A DNA stretch of 5,467 nt, from positions 1-5,467 of the forward strand of contig JAOPZD010000227.1 of assembly GCA_025964295.1 (NCBI GenBank), in the 5' to 3' direction. The stretch's first letter is position 1, and every line of letters begins with the position of its first letter. Source of the stretch: Conexibacter sp. Its GTDB lineage: Bacteria > Actinomycetota > Thermoleophilia > Solirubrobacterales > Solirubrobacteraceae. Under the pieces are notes generated by a model, which did no database searches, was not told where the DNA came from, and worked only from the letters and a program-made list of their open reading frames with translations. Shown here piece by piece: positions 5,345-5,467 of the stretch. The translations under genes and the position numbers were made by a program.

Positions 5345-5356
5345 CCGCGCGCGCGG
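5345..5356. repeat. 12-bp perfect CG palindrome in the tRNA/DUF1015 intergenic region
   Basis: CCGCGCGCGCGG is a perfect palindrome. The 10-mer CGCGCGCGGC occurs both here (5348-5357) and at 5325-5334. It lies about where the -35 region of the downstream gene would be. In GC-rich DNA such alternating CG runs are not rare, so a regulatory role is unproven. Confidence 0.3.
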
Positions 5357-5366
5357 CCCGCGGCGC

Positions 5367-5372
5367 TAGTGT
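5367..5372 (+). promoter_or_regulatory. Putative -10 box of the DUF1015 gene, leaderless type
   Basis: TAGTGT fits TAnnnT and ends 9 nt before the ATG at 5382. There is no Shine-Dalgarno sequence in between. Transcription would start at or just before the ATG, giving a leaderless mRNA, common in actinobacteria. No good -35 is seen. Confidence 0.45.
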
Positions 5373-5381
5373 CGCGGGCCC

Positions 5382-5467
5382 ATGGCAGACGTCCAAGCCT
5401 TCCGCGCCCTCCGCTACGACCTCGGCGTCGTCGGCTCCCTCGAGTCGGTGATCGCCCCGCCCTATGA
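5382..5467 (+). CDS. DUF1015-family protein, N-terminal fragment cut by the window end
   Basis: From ATG at 5382 the frame is open to the window end for 28 whole codons: MADVQAFRALRYDLGVVGSL, then ESVIAPPY and a partial GA codon. The pattern xxFRALRYDxxxxGxLxxVIAPPYD is the conserved start of DUF1015 (PF06245) proteins, usually about 400 residues long and of unproven biochemical function. The start is set by this alignment and by a -10-like box 9 nt upstream. The gene is divergent from tRNA-Pro and faces away from the remnant region, so it probably marks the undisturbed chromosome on this side. Only the first 7% or so is visible, so integrity cannot be judged. Confidence 0.75.
   Translation, partial: MADVQAFRALRYDLGVVGSLESVIAPPY

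Noticed and set aside
5094..5396. Open frames over the tRNA on both strands, including the segment GVAQPGSAPALGAGGRRFKS.
   Set aside because: This peptide is the familiar false translation of a tRNA-Pro gene; the cloverleaf is complete, and the flanking residues look like random GC-rich translation.

Overview
The window is GC-rich (estimated by eye at close to 70%), with GTG starts, tight operons and TAnnnT-type -10 boxes. The proteins and the tRNA look actinobacterial. The style (BcrA-like ABC operon with a lipoprotein, DUF1015 protein, ArdC-like N-terminus, excisionase-type HTH) fits Thermoleophilia/Solirubrobacterales best. That placement is inferred from recognition, not from a search.

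Layout. (1) Positions 1-2114, minus strand: a two-component system. An OmpR/PhoB-type response regulator is followed after 2 nt by a membrane histidine kinase that ends exactly at the window edge. (2) Positions 2115-2190: a short divergent control region with a 9-bp direct repeat at 11-bp phasing, as expected for an OmpR-family operator. (3) Positions 2191-4573, plus strand: an operon of a BcrA-like ABC ATPase, an ABC-2-type permease (ATGA overlap) and a secreted lipoprotein with four cysteines (5-nt gap, GGAGG ribosome site inside the permease gene). The regulator pair probably senses an envelope stress or a compound and controls the divergent transporter. (4) Positions 4574-5211: gene debris. 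It holds a ribosome site plus about 20 codons resembling a PAP2 (BcrC-like) phosphatase start. Next come a second ribosome site plus about 36 codons resembling the start of an ArdC-like antirestriction protein. On the minus strand lies an excisionase-type helix-turn-helix gene broken by a one-base deletion. (5) Positions 5212-5285, minus strand: a complete tRNA-Pro(UGG). (6) Position 5382 to the window end, plus strand: the start of a DUF1015-family gene, probably leaderless.

The main observation is that the stretch on the 3' side of tRNA-Pro looks like the eroded remains of an integrated element. The broken excisionase-like gene there is too fragmented for a simple ORF search. Other points worth attention are a histidine kinase lacking the Thr/Asn usually needed for phosphatase activity, the divergent operator, and the possible ancestral BcrABC arrangement.
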